A stretch of 64,000 nucleotides of DNA. It comes from Rhodococcoides trifolii (lineage in GTDB: Bacteria; Actinomycetota; Actinomycetes; Mycobacteriales; Mycobacteriaceae). The stretch lies in NCBI RefSeq assembly GCF_014635345.1, contig NZ_BMCU01000003.1:372001-436000 (forward strand). Direction: 5' to 3'. Below the pieces are notes generated by a model. It was not told the origin of the DNA. It did no database searches and was given only the letters and a program-made list of their open reading frames with translations. The first letter of the stretch is position 1; each line of letters starts with the position of its first letter. The translations under genes were made by a program, and so were the position numbers. Positions 37,217-45,228 of the stretch are shown piece by piece.

Positions 37217-38351
37217 CTTTCACTGGTGGTTCCTTATCTGTGGATTTGTCAAGCTTGGGTAGTGGTGCCTTACCCTCTTCTGCGCGTAGTTCGTCACCGT
37301 TGGTGTAACCGACACGCTCCTGAATCTCTACTACCTCCCACTTGCCCTTTACGTCCAAGCGGAACAAGTCTTCCTCGATGAACTTGGCTGATTTGCCGTA
37401 GGGCAATAGCTCGGTTAGTTGTTCTTCGATTTCCGTCAAATATCTACTGAGGGTGCTTTGAAGAAACCGCATGTTCTGGTCTTGAGTGTTCTGGTAGGTG
37501 CTGGAATTGTCGGTACCCATCTGCAATGCTTCTGCTGGTACCCCGAACACACGGGCAATCTTCAAATCGACCATCTTCTGTACTTCCAAGAATTGTGTCT
37601 TGTTGGGATCACCGACGAATTGTTCGTAATCGAAACCGTCAGTGAGAACCAGAATCCCGGAGTTGTCCTGGATGAACTTCTTGATGCCCTCCGCGATTTC
37701 TGCGGCATCATCAGTGTTGACCGACGCGTTCGTGGTGACCTTGCCCCTGGGGATGGTGTCCACGTTAAACTGTGTTGCTGCATAGCGTTCGAGCATCAAG
37801 GCAAGTTCGAAGACTTCCGATGCGTACTGGATGGGACCGTATCCCTCTGGCTCCCCCGGCAAGCGGTCAAGCTTGAAGTGCACGATGTCTTTGGTGGCGA
37901 TTGTCTTGCCGTCTACGGTGTACTTGGTGACATCGGATGGTTTCGTCACAGTGACACGAGAGGGTTCCAAGATCGTGAGGGCTGCTACGGCTCCCCTGCC
38001 ATCTCGGACAACCTTGGCGTAGGCATTGCCGTACATCCCCATCGACGTGACCAGCTCTTGGACCCACAACTTGCGAGGTGTGGAAGGGTCCGGTCTACGG
38101 ATGAATGCACTGGGTTCGACTTGTAACTTGTTGTCGTACAACGCAAGTTCCAATGAGGAGACCATCGTGGCGATGATCTGGATGGAACGGCTGACGGAAC
38201 TGATTCGCATGAGCGACTTGGGGTCACCGGCACGCCATGCTGCATAGGTGCTCGGAAATACCGAAACGGACGATACATAATCGCCCGTATTAACTGGTTC
38301 TTCTCTTATTTGTTCTGGTTCGAAACCAAAAAACTCACTAATCTTACCCAT
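37206..38351 (-). CDS. Portal protein (HK97 type)
   Basis: A 381-residue portal with the typical RSIQIIATMVSSLELALYDN, TPRKLWVQELVTSMGMYGNA, YGPIQYASEVFELALMLERY and ARVFGVPAEALQMG stretches. It forms the dodecameric gate for DNA. Confidence 0.9.
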   Translation of the reverse strand: MGKISEFFGFEPEQIREEPVNTGDYVSSVSVFPSTYAAWRAGDPKSLMRISSVSRSIQIIATMVSSLELALYDNKLQVEPSAFIRRPDPSTPRKLWVQELVTSMGMYGNAYAKVVRDGRGAVAALTILEPSRVTVTKPSDVTKYTVDGKTIATKDIVHFKLDRLPGEPEGYGPIQYASEVFELALMLERYAATQFNVDTIPRGKVTTNASVNTDDAAEIAEGIKKFIQDNSGILVLTDGFDYEQFVGDPNKTQFLEVQKMVDLKIARVFGVPAEALQMGTDNSSTYQNTQDQNMRFLQSTLSRYLTEIEEQLTELLPYGKSAKFIEEDLFRLDVKGKWEVVEIQERVGYTNGDELRAEEGKAPLPKLDKSTDKEPPVKDGD

Positions 38352-38394
38352 ATTGTTACTATCAATTGTACCATTATTCAGTTGTTTATGCTTA

Positions 38395-39831
38395 TTATTG
38401 AACAGATATTACCGAAGGTTTGTTGCGTTCTGTTGTTTCTGCCTTGTGTGCTGCAAGTACCATTGCTCGGATAGAGTCGATGTCCCCCGTGGAATCTTTG
38501 ACACTCAGTACATATTGCTCACCCAGGGCTTTGGTCATCGCGTGTTTGCGTTGGTTTACCATTATGGGATCACTGACGTGTACCAAACGATCGTCAGCGA
38601 ACAGTGCATAGGTCTGAGACGTGGCATTGGCTATTTGTGTGGTGTTGTAGAACTCGACTGGAACACGCTCTTTCTCGCGTAGAGCGGTCCATACATCTTT
38701 GAGCATGGCTGCATCCATGACGAACTCACACTTGTACTTCTTGTAGAGCTTCTTGCATATTCTGACCAAGTTCGGACTGGTGGGGTCTTTGATCTGGGCC
38801 AATAGTTCTACGTGTATTACGCCATCGATCTTCCTGGCTGCAACCAGAGTCGCATATTCCCAGTTCGATGTACGGTCTACTGCTATGACACAGCGTTGAC
38901 GGTCTTCTTCTGGTATCCCTTCGTCTCCCCCGGCGTTGGCGAACACGGAAGCTCTGAGGTAGACGTTCTCGGACTGACCGTTGCGGTTGAGGATGTAGCG
39001 GGTGAACTCGTACTCGGGAATCATGCGGTTGGAGTCGAGCACCTTGGCCACGCTGAGACGGCCACATGCCACCGCGGGGTTGGCCAGCTTGATCCCTACC
39101 GGGTCGAAGTTGTCGTACTGGTCTGGTGAGTACCAACGGAAGTACCCGAACTCTGGGTGTTGGCCTAAGAGGGCTTCTTCTCCGTACTGCTGGAGGATGT
39201 GGAGCGTGTGACTGTTCTCGTCACCGGCGGTACTGATCATCAACATGGTGGTGTTGCGTTGGGCTTGGATGCCTAGCTTCAACGCTGTGTAGGTCTCGAG
39301 CTTCTGGAGGTGTAGCTCGTCCAACGTGAGGGCTACTCCTCCTTCGCTGTTGAAGGGTATGGACTGTAGCTTCTCCGGTCGGTCCGATGCGTGGACCTTG
39401 CACTCTGCTACGAGCTTCTTGTCTCTGGGGTAGACCCCTCGATACCCGGTGACCTTGAAACGAGCTTCCAGAGCGTTGTTGTTGATGAACGGTTGCTTGA
39501 AGCGGTCGAAGAGCACTTTGGCGTTCGTCGTCTGCTGCGCCACGATACCGATGTTGGTTCTACTGCCCTGTACTGCAATGGATTTGAAGAACGAAATGAA
39601 CTCGATGGCACCCGCTATGGTCGTCTTGCCCACCTGGCGGGGTACGAGCACTAGAACACCGTCTTTGTAGCGGAGCGTGCCGCTCAGGGCCTCTACCGGC
39701 CAATCTGGTGGGTACACCTCCATCACGGCTTTGATCAGCTCTACTTGCCACTGGTCCAGCTCTTCGTCCGGCCCCATGTAGAACCGGTTGACCAGTGCGA
39801 TGTCCTTGTCCGTCACTGCGGATACGAGCAC
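38395..39831 (-). CDS. Terminase large subunit
   Basis: A 478-residue packaging motor. Walker A-like VLVPRQVGKTTIAGAI and Walker B ALTLDELHLQKL belong to the ATPase. The nuclease domain has acidic sites in VIAVDRTSNWEY and FVMDAAMLKDVW. The GTG at 39831 is the first usable start, but the frame is open for about 24 codons upstream and reads protein-like (AAWPPVEWTKPLGD) without a normal start codon, so the true N-terminus may be earlier. Confidence 0.9.
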   Translation of the reverse strand: MLVSAVTDKDIALVNRFYMGPDEELDQWQVELIKAVMEVYPPDWPVEALSGTLRYKDGVLVLVPRQVGKTTIAGAIEFISFFKSIAVQGSRTNIGIVAQQTTNAKVLFDRFKQPFINNNALEARFKVTGYRGVYPRDKKLVAECKVHASDRPEKLQSIPFNSEGGVALTLDELHLQKLETYTALKLGIQAQRNTTMLMISTAGDENSHTLHILQQYGEEALLGQHPEFGYFRWYSPDQYDNFDPVGIKLANPAVACGRLSVAKVLDSNRMIPEYEFTRYILNRNGQSENVYLRASVFANAGGDEGIPEEDRQRCVIAVDRTSNWEYATLVAARKIDGVIHVELLAQIKDPTSPNLVRICKKLYKKYKCEFVMDAAMLKDVWTALREKERVPVEFYNTTQIANATSQTYALFADDRLVHVSDPIMVNQRKHAMTKALGEQYVLSVKDSTGDIDSIRAMVLAAHKAETTERNKPSVISVQ

Positions 39832-39878
39832 ATCGCCCAGGGGCTTGGTCCACTCGACCGGTGGCCACGCTGCTACGT

Positions 39879-40145
39879 CTAGAGACCCATTGCTGCTAGA
39901 AATTCATCATCACTACTTTTCTTTTCGGTCTCTTCTTGTGAAGGTTTCAAATTGTTCAATGCTGTGAGGGTCATTCGAAACTCCGTTGTGAGTCCTACTG
40001 ACATTCGCGTACTCGTATCGAGTGTTTGTGCGATCTTGTAGAGCTGGGTTACATATGGTGTGTGCGTATCCGATAGCCAATCACTGTTGACTGACACATA
40101 AAGATCGATACTCGACTCGTAATTGCTGTTTATTGCTACTGACAT
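39879..40145 (-). CDS. Terminase small subunit-like protein
   Basis: An 88-residue protein. TPYVTQLYKIAQTLDTSTRM and TEFRMTLTALNNLKPS, with an acidic DDEFLAAMGL tail, match the short small-terminase type of actinophages. It precedes the large subunit. Confidence 0.7.
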   Translation of the reverse strand: MSVAINSNYESSIDLYVSVNSDWLSDTHTPYVTQLYKIAQTLDTSTRMSVGLTTEFRMTLTALNNLKPSQEETEKKSSDDEFLAAMGL

Positions 40146-40146
40146 T

Positions 40147-40326
40147 TTGACACTTCCTTTCTGTTTGGGATTAATCGGTTAGCCGGCACCATGCATGAAC
40201 TATGCATAATATGCAGTGGTTCACGCATAACATGGACCTCTGGAGCGCAGATTTTCGAAAAGTTGACGAACCCGGCGGCGTCGCTAACCCCCTTGAGAAA
40301 ACCCACCCCCATCGGTTCATGCATGA
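40147..40326. other. Non-coding gap before terminase genes; possible packaging site
   Basis: About 180 bases without a convincing gene. It has two 13-base direct repeats (ggttcacgcataa at 40214 and ggttcatgcatga at 40315) and several ATGCAT/TGCATA strings. With HNH and both terminases next to it, a cos site is plausible. Confidence 0.35.
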
Positions 40327-40515
40327 TCATTCATTATCCTGCATGGGTGACATCGTGCTTATGGTCATCGATATGTCTTGTGCATTTACTACTGTGTGTA
40401 TTCCGTCTTCGTCTTCGAGTAGGACATTGGTTAATCCGTCATCGTTTACTGTGAGGGTTATTGTTGTTGTCTTGTTCAGTTGGATGTTTGTGTAATTCTT
40501 GTTTGTTAACAGCAT
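40327..40515 (-). CDS. Small acidic hypothetical protein
   Basis: A 62-residue beta-type protein (TTTITLTVNDDGLTNVLLED; HTVVNAQDISMTISTM). Unknown family. It lies 11 bases after the HNH gene on the same strand. Confidence 0.5.
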   Translation of the reverse strand: MLLTNKNYTNIQLNKTTTITLTVNDDGLTNVLLEDEDGIHTVVNAQDISMTISTMSPMQDNE

Positions 40516-40526
40516 CTATTCTTTAT

Positions 40527-40805
40527 TCACCCCGCCAAATCCGTGAGGTCGATGTCATCGAACCAAAAGCTGAACCACTCACGTCGTACTTCGGTCTCGA
40601 GCTTTGGTCCCTTGGAGTAGTTGTGATGGGCACACATGGCGATGAGGTTGTCTGTGTCCCACATCGCTCCACCCTTTGACCTTGGGATGATGTGGTCAAC
40701 GGTGGTGGCCACTACTTCACAGCCGGCTACTCCGCACTCGTACGAATCACGTTGCAGTATCTCGGTTCTGAGCTTCTGCCATCGTTTGCTCTTGATGTCA
40801 GACAT
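40527..40805 (-). CDS. HNH endonuclease
   Basis: A 92-residue HNH nuclease with RDSYECGVAGCEVVATTVDH, IIPRSKGG and DNLIAMCAHHNYSKGPK. Two Cys and the His/Asn form the metal-finger site. HNH genes next to terminases often help cut DNA at the packaging site. The start overlaps the wHTH stop by 8 bases. Confidence 0.88.
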   Translation of the reverse strand: MSDIKSKRWQKLRTEILQRDSYECGVAGCEVVATTVDHIIPRSKGGAMWDTDNLIAMCAHHNYSKGPKLETEVRREWFSFWFDDIDLTDLAG

Positions 40806-41136
40806 GGGCTACCGCCCTGATTGCCACCGTATCGACTGTCAGTGTGTAGACGTAGTAGGAATTCTTGGCTGACCCGTTGGTCACCAGGGTTCGCGTGACG
40901 AGGCCCCACCTCTCAAGTTCCCCAAGTCTCTTGTATGCGGTGGGTAGTGAAGTTCCAGTCAGAGCCGACAGGTCTTTCCCTACAAAAATGAACCCGTTTC
41001 CGTTGTGCTCGTACTTCGACGCAAGCAGAGTGATCGCTGTGTAAGAGCGCGTGCGGTACGCACCGTTCACATTCTGATTCACCACAGCTATCGCCGTACA
41101 CATCCAGAGTTTCAACTCTGGGGTATTGCTTTTCAT
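40798..41136 (-). CDS. Winged-helix DNA-binding protein
   Basis: A 112-residue protein. FVGKDLSALTGTSLPTAYKR and LGELERWGLVTRTLVTNGSA form a typical winged helix. It might be a replication initiator or regulator; it is the only clear DNA-binding regulator-like protein of the element. AAGGAG lies 13 bases before the ATG. Confidence 0.7.
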   Translation of the reverse strand: MKSNTPELKLWMCTAIAVVNQNVNGAYRTRSYTAITLLASKYEHNGNGFIFVGKDLSALTGTSLPTAYKRLGELERWGLVTRTLVTNGSAKNSYYVYTLTVDTVAIRAVAHV

Positions 41137-41262
41137 TTACTGATTGATCGCTCCTTAGGAATTTACGGTTGCCTGCGGATACGGGAGGTATCTTCTTACT
41201 ATGGAAAGACGCAAGCAACCTTATTCAATTATAACATTTATCAACAGTTCTTTTGCGCACAA

Positions 41263-41303
41263 AAGTGCCACCAAGAAAAGGATTAAAAGACTTGGTGGCA
41301 CTT
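41263..41303 (-). terminator. Terminator after the Prim-Pol unit
   Basis: A 13-bp perfect stem (aagtgccaccaag with cttggtggcactt), followed by TTTTGT on the minus strand. It ends the Prim-Pol and small zinc-protein transcript. Confidence 0.75.
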
Positions 41304-41343
41304 AAGCTATCTTACTAATAGGAGTAAGTAATGAACTCCTCTA

Positions 41344-41487
41344 TTATACAACTATTTTGTGGATCGTGCCGAAACTCTGCGCTTCGTGTTCATGGTCTGC
41401 TTGAACTCTGGTTCGGCATTGATTGCACCAGTGGATTAATGCCTCTGTGTATTGCCTGGGGCTTTTATTTTCCTCAGGGGTACTCAT
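41344..41487 (-). CDS. 47-residue CxxC/HxH protein, probable small zinc ribbon
   Basis: A short frame whose ATG overlaps the Prim-Pol stop (ATGA). It reads MSTPEENKSPRQYTEALIHW, then CNQCRTRVQADHEHEAQ. The CxxC plus HxH set could bind one zinc. It is followed by a terminator, which supports a real end of the unit. Unknown role, perhaps a Prim-Pol partner. Confidence 0.6.
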   Translation of the reverse strand: MSTPEENKSPRQYTEALIHWCNQCRTRVQADHEHEAQSFGTIHKIVV

Positions 41488-42722
41488 TGCTCGCCCCCCG
41501 CTTTTTCATTTGCTCCAGCGGATTCCCTACCATCGATTTGGCCGGCTCCTGTGCTGCATTCGACATCTATGTACTCCAACGGAATCCCATCGATGAGCAA
41601 GTGATAGTTGTTGCAGTGATCTAGACCGTTGGCCTGCTTCCCTGGTCGAACAATCTTCTTGACCAACCCACGCTTGACCAACGTTGTGTTCAAGACGGTC
41701 CCGGCGTATCGCTGACTCAGAAGCTCGTTGTCCCTGGCTGCTCGTGTCTGACTGACCTGGGGAGCTAGGGAGTGCTGCTCCAACGCACACCTGGCGACGT
41801 ACTGCGCAACGTCCCATTGAGAATCGGTTGGGTCTGTAGCTTCCACCGCCCCCAACCACACAGCCACACGATCCAAGGGGCTAGTCCCCTCGTCGTCCTC
41901 CCAACGGGCATAGGCGCTGGCAATGGTCCTGCTGGCTTCTCGTTGGTCCAGACCTGCAACCAGAGCTGCTTTCTCCAACTCCGTGGTGTCCAGACCCAGA
42001 CGATGGAACTCGAGACTGCTGCGGAACAAGCGGTTGTTGCGCTTCCCCGCTTCGACGTTCTCCATCTGTGTGACTTGGGCCTGGCGGTATCGGTTGACAT
42101 CGACTACGAAACCCGTCGAGTCCTCTACCAATCTTGGGTAGGTGATTTCTTTCTTCTTCCCTACCTTCTTGGAGAAGATCGATGTATCTGTGTTAGGAAG
42201 TGTTCTACAGTTAATCCCTTTAGTTAATCCTCCCAGTGAATCCCCATAGGTAATCCCATCAAATAACTCATTGATAGTATTAGAAGAGCTTCTAAAAGCT
42301 TCGATAGCAGGGAACATCTTGGTCAAGTCTCCCCACTCGTGTAGCTCCGAATGTTGGAACTCTTTACCTTTGCCCCAGAACACACCATAGGCATTGGTCA
42401 ACAGATCGAAGTCACCCTGACGTGTGTTCTTGACCCCATCTACCGGCGTGTACCAGTAGTGAGCACCCTTGGTTGTCAGAATATTAGGATTGCCTTGGAC
42501 CCAATCGGGGCGGTCGATGTCCACGATGTGTAGCTTGTCGTTTGTTCTGACCGCTAGACCCGCGAAGTTGCTTGGGATTTTCTCGGAGTTGTAGTCCTTC
42601 CAACTCCCTCTGATTGCTGGCTGTTTCTGATCGTCAACTGGGAAAATCATTTTGTTCTCCCATAGCCAGATTCCTAGTTCGATGCCGAATATGTCGGTAG
42701 TAAGTGCGTATGCTTTACTCAT
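41484..42722 (-). CDS. Bifunctional DNA primase/polymerase (Prim-Pol)
   Basis: A 412-residue archaeo-eukaryotic primase superfamily protein. Motif I is HIVDIDRPDWVQG (DxD), followed by ILTTKGAHYWYTPVDG and NAYGVFWGKG. The N-terminal domain should make primers or copy DNA; the rest is without a clear helicase P-loop. ATG 42722 was chosen because AGGAG precedes it and the Prim-Pol fold starts there (ALTTDIFGIELGIWLW). Confidence 0.85.
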   Translation of the reverse strand: MSKAYALTTDIFGIELGIWLWENKMIFPVDDQKQPAIRGSWKDYNSEKIPSNFAGLAVRTNDKLHIVDIDRPDWVQGNPNILTTKGAHYWYTPVDGVKNTRQGDFDLLTNAYGVFWGKGKEFQHSELHEWGDLTKMFPAIEAFRSSSNTINELFDGITYGDSLGGLTKGINCRTLPNTDTSIFSKKVGKKKEITYPRLVEDSTGFVVDVNRYRQAQVTQMENVEAGKRNNRLFRSSLEFHRLGLDTTELEKAALVAGLDQREASRTIASAYARWEDDEGTSPLDRVAVWLGAVEATDPTDSQWDVAQYVARCALEQHSLAPQVSQTRAARDNELLSQRYAGTVLNTTLVKRGLVKKIVRPGKQANGLDHCNNYHLLIDGIPLEYIDVECSTGAGQIDGRESAGANEKAGGEQ

Positions 42723-42740
42723 TGTCAATAAATCTCCTAT

Positions 42741-42807
42741 TTGTAATATAGAAAGCCCGGCAATCAAGCTACAACTCTCGATTACCGGGCTTCTAATTGT
42801 ATTACAA
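42741..42807. promoter_or_regulatory. Extended inverted repeat just before the Prim-Pol ribosome-binding site
   Basis: Inner arms gaaagcccggcaatc / gattaccgggcttct and outer TTGTAATA / TATTACAA give a stem of over 20 bp around a 14-base loop. In the minus direction it is followed by TTTCTATATT. It can act as a terminator for the ADP-ribosyltransferase-like gene or as an RNA switch before Prim-Pol. Confidence 0.6.
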
Positions 42808-42903
42808 AATAGGTTTTAGATTCCGTTTCCAGTAGTTGTAGGAATACTGAACTTCATTGGTACTAGTATAGCAAGAACGGTCGAAGAATGTTCCTACGCC
42901 AGG

Positions 42904-43479
42904 TCAATTGTCTTCGACGTCAGGAATGATTGTGGCATCATCGAATATGCGGGGATCGATGATGTACTCATCCTCTGATTTCACCTTCATGTAACCGATC
43001 ACATGCTGTTGGCTAAAGCTGTAGGAGAAGACTTTCCCGTGCGAAGGGTCATCTCCGGGGCGCATCTCACTCCACGCAAATTCTTCCGCAACCTCGTACG
43101 ATGCGGTCCATGACATCCCTCGGTAACTGATGCCACCTCTGAATAGTTTCTCTGGAACGGTAGGGATAGTGGTGTTGGCCGCGCTCCATATCCGAATCCA
43201 GCGATCAGAAGATACATTCGCCGTCGGGCGGTCTGCCATAACCCAGGAGTCCTGAACTATCTCCCCCAAATCTGCTTCGAGAATGAGGTCTTGTTCGAAT
43301 AGGTCCGCGAGAATACGTGGACCAAACTCCCAGTCCGGAAGCCAGATGAAGTCCGAATGAGAGACCTTGGCAGAGGATACGAAACAGTCCCGCTTGGCGT
43401 CGTAGCTGATGACCGCATTCTCCCCGAAAGGAGCAACGGCATCAAAGCGTGGAGAGTCGTCAGAGATAGGTGTGGTCAT
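42904..43479 (-). CDS. Putative ADP-ribosyltransferase-fold protein
   Basis: A 191-residue protein of no recognised family. Its C-terminal half has the R-S-E pattern: Arg114 in KLFRGGISYRG, SWTAS at 123-127 with the Ser-Thr-Ser-like strand, and E169-D-E171 in KSEDEYIIDP as the ExE loop. The spacing fits small mono-ADP-ribosyltransferases. The N-terminal 100 residues have WIRIWSAAN and DFIWLPDWEFG. It is located between integrase and Prim-Pol, in an early or lysogenic region. Pattern-based call; fold prediction is needed. Confidence 0.5.
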   Translation of the reverse strand: MTTPISDDSPRFDAVAPFGENAVISYDAKRDCFVSSAKVSHSDFIWLPDWEFGPRILADLFEQDLILEADLGEIVQDSWVMADRPTANVSSDRWIRIWSAANTTIPTVPEKLFRGGISYRGMSWTASYEVAEEFAWSEMRPGDDPSHGKVFSYSFSQQHVIGYMKVKSEDEYIIDPRIFDDATIIPDVEDN

Positions 43480-43709
43480 AGCAGGTACAGCTTTCAGTAG
43501 TAGTGGTCGATCAATCGGTGGTGAAATCGTGGATCAAAGGGTGGTGCCGGCTCAGGAAATACCCTGAGCGTTGGCGTAGCCTATCACGGACTGATCCCCA
43601 GGTCAAGACCCTGTTTCAGTGCCTCAGAACTGCCCGGCCCGGCGACGTTATGGGACCCGACCTCGTTCGTCAAGACCCAACTCGTACGCAAAGCTAAACG
43701 TCTGCTGAT

Positions 43710-43725
43710 TCGATAGAATGTTCGA
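43710..43725. promoter_or_regulatory. LexA/SOS-box-like site over a -10 element
   Basis: TCGATAGAATGTTCGA matches the actinobacterial SOS box TCGAAC-N4-GTTCGA in all but two bases. A -10-like TAGAAT lies inside it, oriented to the plus-strand 33-residue ORF. Confidence 0.6.
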
Positions 43726-43762
43726 ACCAACCACGACGGTAGACAGGAGGACTGCATGACGG

Positions 43763-43864
43763 ATGACCGACGAACAAACCAGAGAACTGGAACTACAAAT
43801 ACTGGCGAAAATCAATTACACCGACGAATTGATCCAAAAAGTACACGGATTACTCAAAGACTAA
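43763..43864 (+). CDS. 33-residue helical protein
   Basis: An ATG frame for MTDEQTRELELQILAKINYT then DELIQKVHGLLKD, an amphipathic helix. ACAGGAGG lies 12 bases before it; an ATG at 43756 in another frame is closer but gives a less protein-like product. Its end overlaps the convergent integrase stop by 15 bases. It is the only gene behind the SOS-like box. Confidence 0.5.
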   Translation: MTDEQTRELELQILAKINYTDELIQKVHGLLKD

Positions 43865-45184
43865 TTGCTCCAAAGAAAAACGAATACCCTTACCGGCTGG
43901 CTTGACCCCGATGGCCGGAAAGAAAGCCCTGACGACCTCCCGCTGACCGTCGGTGTCATCCTTCAGGAACTTCTCCTTGGTCGTAGCAACCGATACAGCC
44001 GCGCTGACGGATACTTTCGTCAGCGCGGTTTTTCGTTCGTTCATGGCCTTGTACTGCTCGATGAACACCGCTGTGGGTAGGTCTCCATCAGCATGAGCTT
44101 GCTGCAACAACGCCATGTCTCCGGTCAACGCATCCAGCTCGGAGGTATCCACGGGTTTGGCTGGTTTGGCCGGTAGCTTCTCGATGGCTTCGGCTACCAG
44201 CTTGAGCACCTGGGCATCGATCTTCTCGGCGTTCCGGCTCAGACGACCACACCCACCGTTTGCGGGTGCTTCACAGCGATATACCGGTCCGATCTTGGAC
44301 ACACCGCCCACCAGTCTGGCTTTGCATATGTCGCAGTAGAGGATTGAAGTCAACAGGTACTTACGCCCGTTGCTCCGGTTCGCCGCATCACGGGTAGCAA
44401 GCTTGGCTTGTGCCCGGTCGAAGGTCTGCCGGTCGATGATCTTGGGCCAGGTTCCTTCGGCAACCAACTCACCGTGGAACACCCGCATACCCGCATAGTT
44501 CCCGTTCTTCAAGATTCGCTTGACGTGGTACGCCCTGATCGGTGAACCGGTCACGTGGACCGCACCGGATGCTATGAGCTTGTTCGTGATCCCGGCAATC
44601 GTCTTACCCGCCAGGAAGTCATCAAAGATGGACTTCACGATCTTGGACTCGTCGGGATGGAGCGCGGTGCGCTGCTTGTCGGCGTAACCGTAGAGCCGGG
44701 TCTTGCCACCGGCCAACGTTCCAGCATGTGCCCGTTGCTTCTTCTGAGCCTTGACCCGTTCGGCTGTGACCGCTCGTTCGTACTGGGACATCTCGGCTCG
44801 GATACCGGCCATCAGAGCACCATCTGGGGTCTCGAGGTTGATCGATCCTTCTTGGTCGGTGTGGAGGTTCGCGCTGTGGTCCTTGAGTAGACCGTAAAAC
44901 AGTTGGATCGCCAGACGGTCACGGCTCAAACGGTCTGTCTTCCACACCAATACGTCACTGATGGTGCCAGCGATGATGTCGGTCTTCAGACGTTCGAACT
45001 CGGGACGATGGACACCGGCCTTACCGCTCAAGTTGTTGTCTACGTATACATCTGACACGTCGAGACCTAGACGGGTAGCCAACTCTCGGCACATCGATTC
45101 CTGGCGTTCCACACCAAGGGTGTCCACCGAATCTTCGGCGTTCTTCTTGGCCTTGGAGATTCGGCAGTAGATACCGGCGCTCAT
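43850..45184 (-). CDS. int: Large serine integrase
   Basis: A 444-residue large serine recombinase. The catalytic domain starts MSAGIYCRISKAKK with Ser10 as nucleophile; VWKTDRLSRDR and EMSQYERAVTAERVKAQ are family motifs. The recombinase domain follows (LYGYADKQ...IVKSIFDDFLAG), then a zinc ribbon (LYCDICKARLVGG, YRCEAPANGGCGRL) and a coiled coil. GGGAG is 5 bases before ATG 45184. It lies 62 bases from attR, as expected for attP next to int. Confidence 0.95.
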   Translation of the reverse strand: MSAGIYCRISKAKKNAEDSVDTLGVERQESMCRELATRLGLDVSDVYVDNNLSGKAGVHRPEFERLKTDIIAGTISDVLVWKTDRLSRDRLAIQLFYGLLKDHSANLHTDQEGSINLETPDGALMAGIRAEMSQYERAVTAERVKAQKKQRAHAGTLAGGKTRLYGYADKQRTALHPDESKIVKSIFDDFLAGKTIAGITNKLIASGAVHVTGSPIRAYHVKRILKNGNYAGMRVFHGELVAEGTWPKIIDRQTFDRAQAKLATRDAANRSNGRKYLLTSILYCDICKARLVGGVSKIGPVYRCEAPANGGCGRLSRNAEKIDAQVLKLVAEAIEKLPAKPAKPVDTSELDALTGDMALLQQAHADGDLPTAVFIEQYKAMNERKTALTKVSVSAAVSVATTKEKFLKDDTDGQREVVRAFFPAIGVKPAGKGIRFSLEQLVFE

Positions 45185-45228
45185 CGTGGCTCCCAAGTAG
45201 GCTATTTGTGCTGGTCAACGAGCTGAGC

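Noticed and set aside
40136..40330. 64-codon minus-strand frame
   Set aside because: It covers the repeats and has no good ribosome-binding site; a packaging or regulatory gap is more likely.
41331..41624. 97-codon plus-strand frame after a good ribosome-binding-like string
   Set aside because: It is antisense to the end of Prim-Pol and to the small zinc protein, and would be the only plus-strand gene there.
43503..43697. 64-codon plus-strand frame before the SOS-like box
   Set aside because: No ribosome-binding site, unlike any protein seen, and the region looks like a promoter zone.
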